Assembly (NCBI GenBank): GCA_016871195.1
Contig: VFZN01000004.1
Location: 174,556 to 238,555, forward strand
DNA from: Acidobacteriota bacterium
Lineage (GTDB): Bacteria > Acidobacteriota > Vicinamibacteria > Vicinamibacterales > UBA2999
Direction of reading: 5' to 3'
DNA: 64,000 nucleotides
Under the pieces are notes generated by a model. It searched no databases. It was given only the letters and a program-made list of their open reading frames with translations, and was not told where the DNA came from. Shown here one piece after another: positions 63,574-64,000 of this stretch. Each line of letters opens with the position of its first letter. Positions within the stretch are counted from its first letter, which is position 1. The translations under genes and the position numbers were made by a program.

Positions 63574-64000
63574 GACGCCACCTCACCGACCGATGCCAGC
63601 GAGAGCAGTTGCTGTTCCGTGATGACATCAGGACGGAATTCACCGACGAGCGCGCCGCGGCGCATCACCAGCACCCGATCGGCCAGCCCGAGCAGTTCAC
63701 GGAAGTCGGACGACTGCACGAGCAGGGCCGCCCCGTCATCGGCAAGGGCCCGCCATTGGCGATACAGATCGGCGCGGGCACCGACGTCCACACCGCGCGT
63801 CGGCTCGCTGAGCAGAAGAATGCGGCTCCCTGCGGCCAGCCAGCGCGCGAGCAGCGCCTTCTGCTGGTTGCCGCCGCTGAAGTGGGTCATGGGCTGCTCC
63901 GGAGCCGCCGGCCTGATGTCGCACCGGGCCATGCCTTCTGCTGTCATCGCATCCTCGGTGCGGCGAAGCGCCCGGCCGTGTAGCGGCTGCAGCGCGAGGG
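63570..64000 (-). CDS. sugar ABC transporter ATP-binding protein, RbsA type (partial)
   Basis: The 3' part of a twin-ATPase of the RbsA/MglA class; it continues past the window end. Visible is the second nucleotide-binding domain from its middle on: the signature FSGGNQQKALLARWL, Walker B ILLLSEPTRGVDVGA and the switch VQSSDFRELLGLADRVLVMR. Walker A and the first ATPase half lie outside. The frame is open to position 64000. The ATG at 63947 is internal, not the start. Overlaps the permease start by four bases. Confidence 0.92.
   Translation of the reverse strand, partial: LALQPLHGRALRRTEDAMTAEGMARCDIRPAAPEQPMTHFSGGNQQKALLARWLAAGSRILLLSEPTRGVDVGARADLYRQWRALADDGAALLVQSSDFRELLGLADRVLVMRRGALVGEFRPDVITEQQLLSLASVGEVAS

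Overview
The window is a high-GC, gene-dense bacterial chromosome segment. Exported proteins are very common: signal peptides, lipoboxes and one twin-arginine leader appear throughout. It carries two large TonB-dependent receptors with N-terminal carboxypeptidase-regulatory-like domains, two PQQ dehydrogenases, several amidohydrolases and an ABC permease fused to an M1 peptidase. That gene mix fits an Acidobacteriota genome, perhaps of the Vicinamibacteria type. The taxonomic call is inference from gene content, since no rRNA or marker phylogeny is possible here. I found no tRNA, rRNA, CRISPR array, insertion sequence, phage or plasmid module.

Region by region. 1-5.9 kb: a tight exported operon of amidohydrolase, penicillin-acylase-like Ntn hydrolase and glucose-type PQQ dehydrogenase. 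6-11.7 kb: a small Gly/Pro/Arg repeat protein, a secreted TPR protein, a PQQ alcohol-type dehydrogenase and an M28 peptidase. 11.8-17 kb: a leucine biosynthesis cluster, leuCD and leuAB on the minus strand with a LysR regulator on the plus strand between them; the LeuA is short and lacks the usual leucine-binding domain. 17.2-24.1 kb: an RhlE-type helicase, an exported thermonuclease overlapping it tail to tail, a fibronectin-III protein, a cytochrome-like lipoprotein, a GH88/105-like hydrolase and a small conserved protein. 24.2-27.3 kb: a MocR/PdxR-type regulator divergent from a TauE/SafE transporter and a flavin split-barrel protein, with a clear repeated AAGTGG operator. 27.3-30.5 kb: two GT-C type membrane proteins.

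30.6-35.2 kb: a TonB receptor broken by one extra base, and an NHL beta-propeller. 35.3-35.5 kb: the relic of a LuxR-type HTH. 35.5-42.3 kb: an M48 protease, an exported catalase-peroxidase and several secreted proteins of unknown role. 42.3-47.8 kb: a Tat-exported amidohydrolase, a second gene broken by one extra base (GT-C membrane protein) and a GT-C/TPR fusion resembling TMTC proteins in layout. 47.9-50.9 kb: an intact TonB receptor. 51-55.7 kb: AlkB-type hydroxylase, gamma-glutamyltransferase and 5'-nucleotidase. 55.7-60.2 kb: ABC permease/M1 peptidase fusion with its ATPase. 60.3-64 kb: a secreted unknown, a serine hydrolase and an RbsC/RbsA-type sugar ABC transporter that runs off the window.

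Taken together the region suggests a heterotroph that scavenges peptides, acylated compounds, sugars and nucleotides outside the cytoplasm, with periplasmic quinoprotein oxidation. I see no single convincing new system. The most useful leads are the two one-base frameshifts in G/C triplets, the short LeuA with its LysR layout, the MocR operator module, the ABC-M1 fusion lacking a GxMEN motif, and the GT-C/TPR fusion.
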